NCBI GenBank assembly: GCA_023246815.1
Contig: JAHFHR010000048.1
Location: 1-5,824 of the forward strand
DNA length: 5,824 nucleotides
Source of the DNA: a bacterium
GTDB lineage: Bacteria; Patescibacteriota; Patescibacteriia; Buchananbacterales; UBA6539
Direction of reading: 5' to 3'
The notes under the pieces were generated by a model. It did not search any database. It was not told where the DNA came from and worked only from the letters and a program-made list of their open reading frames with translations. Shown one piece after another: positions 5,793 through 5,824 of the stretch (the first letter of the stretch is position 1; each line of letters opens with the position of its first letter). The position numbers and the translations under genes are program-made.

Positions 5793-5824
5793 TTAGATCG
5801 TTTCACTCAGTGAATACAGGGGGA
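5793..5824 (-). CDS. C-terminal end of an upstream gene, possibly PilC/GspF-like
   Basis: On the minus strand the frame ending in TAA at 5795-5793 reads PLYSLSETI and continues beyond the window; the other two minus-strand frames hit stops within the window. The stop lies 2 bases before the fimT-like ATG, the same TAA-CT-ATG junction seen at the pilV/pilW boundary, so a coding sequence is expected here. The tail resembles the P-[IL]-Y-x-L ending of PilC/GspF membrane platform proteins, which often precede minor-pilin genes in compact T4P operons. With only nine complete codons the family call is weak; that a gene ends here is more likely than its identity. Confidence 0.4.
   Translation of the reverse strand, partial: PLYSLSETI

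Noticed and set aside
5802..5814. Short palindrome TTCACTCAGTGAA just upstream of the fimT-like gene, a possible operator.
   Set aside because: Arms of only six bases inside the probable 3' coding end of the upstream gene, with no promoter-like sequence beside it; likely chance.
584..5824. Possible type II secretion or competence pseudopilus instead of a type IV pilus.
   Set aside because: The H-I-J-K-like minor pilins alone would not decide it, but adjacent pilM-pilN-pilO with a separate PilM and the PilN docking tail fit T4P better than GspL/GspM. A DNA-uptake role for the same machine is not excluded.

Overview
This window looks like the downstream part of a type IV pilus (T4P) assembly operon from an uncultured bacterium. 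It is most likely a member of the Candidate Phyla Radiation (Patescibacteria); this is inference, not proof. The reasons are the small, diverged PilM/PilN/PilO and minor pilins, the absence of PilP/PilQ-like outer-membrane parts in the visible stretch, very tight gene packing, and start codons without recognisable Shine-Dalgarno sequences. TAA, TAG and TGA all appear to end genes (PilN ends on a TGA inside an ATGA overlap), which argues against the UGA-glycine code of Gracilibacteria and Absconditabacteria.

Layout, left to right. Bases 2-523 (+) hold the C-terminal part of a C39-like cysteine peptidase; its true start lies before the window, and the catalytic Cys codon is at 8-10. Bases 532-564 hold a perfect 13-bp hairpin with T-runs on both sides, a bidirectional terminator between this gene and the convergent pilus operon. 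Everything else is on the minus strand. In transcription order (high to low coordinate) it comprises: the probable last codons of a PilC/GspF-like gene (5793-5824); a minor-pilin cassette of fimT/gspH-like (5347-5790), pilV/gspI-like (4941-5405), pilW/gspJ-like (4369-4938) and pilX-like (3167-4366) genes; a short gap with a candidate extended -10 promoter; then pilM (2027-3118), pilN (1498-2034), pilO (959-1501) and an unrecognised small single-pass membrane protein (584-955) in the place where pilP would normally be.

How the genes work together. PilM (cytoplasmic, actin-like fold) should bind the N-terminal tail of PilN. PilN and PilO would form the membrane alignment complex, and the small protein may be its third membrane partner. 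The four minor pilins carry class III prepilin leaders and should form the priming and tip complex of the pilus. The PilX-like protein lacks Glu+5, as tip-capping pseudopilins do, and carries a large tandem-repeat beta-rich C-terminal domain, making it the best candidate for a surface-exposed tip adhesin. No RNA genes, insertion sequences, CRISPR arrays or other mobile elements were seen. The window is best read as a diverged T4P system rather than a wholly new system. The most novel parts are the PilX repeat domain and the unassigned last gene.
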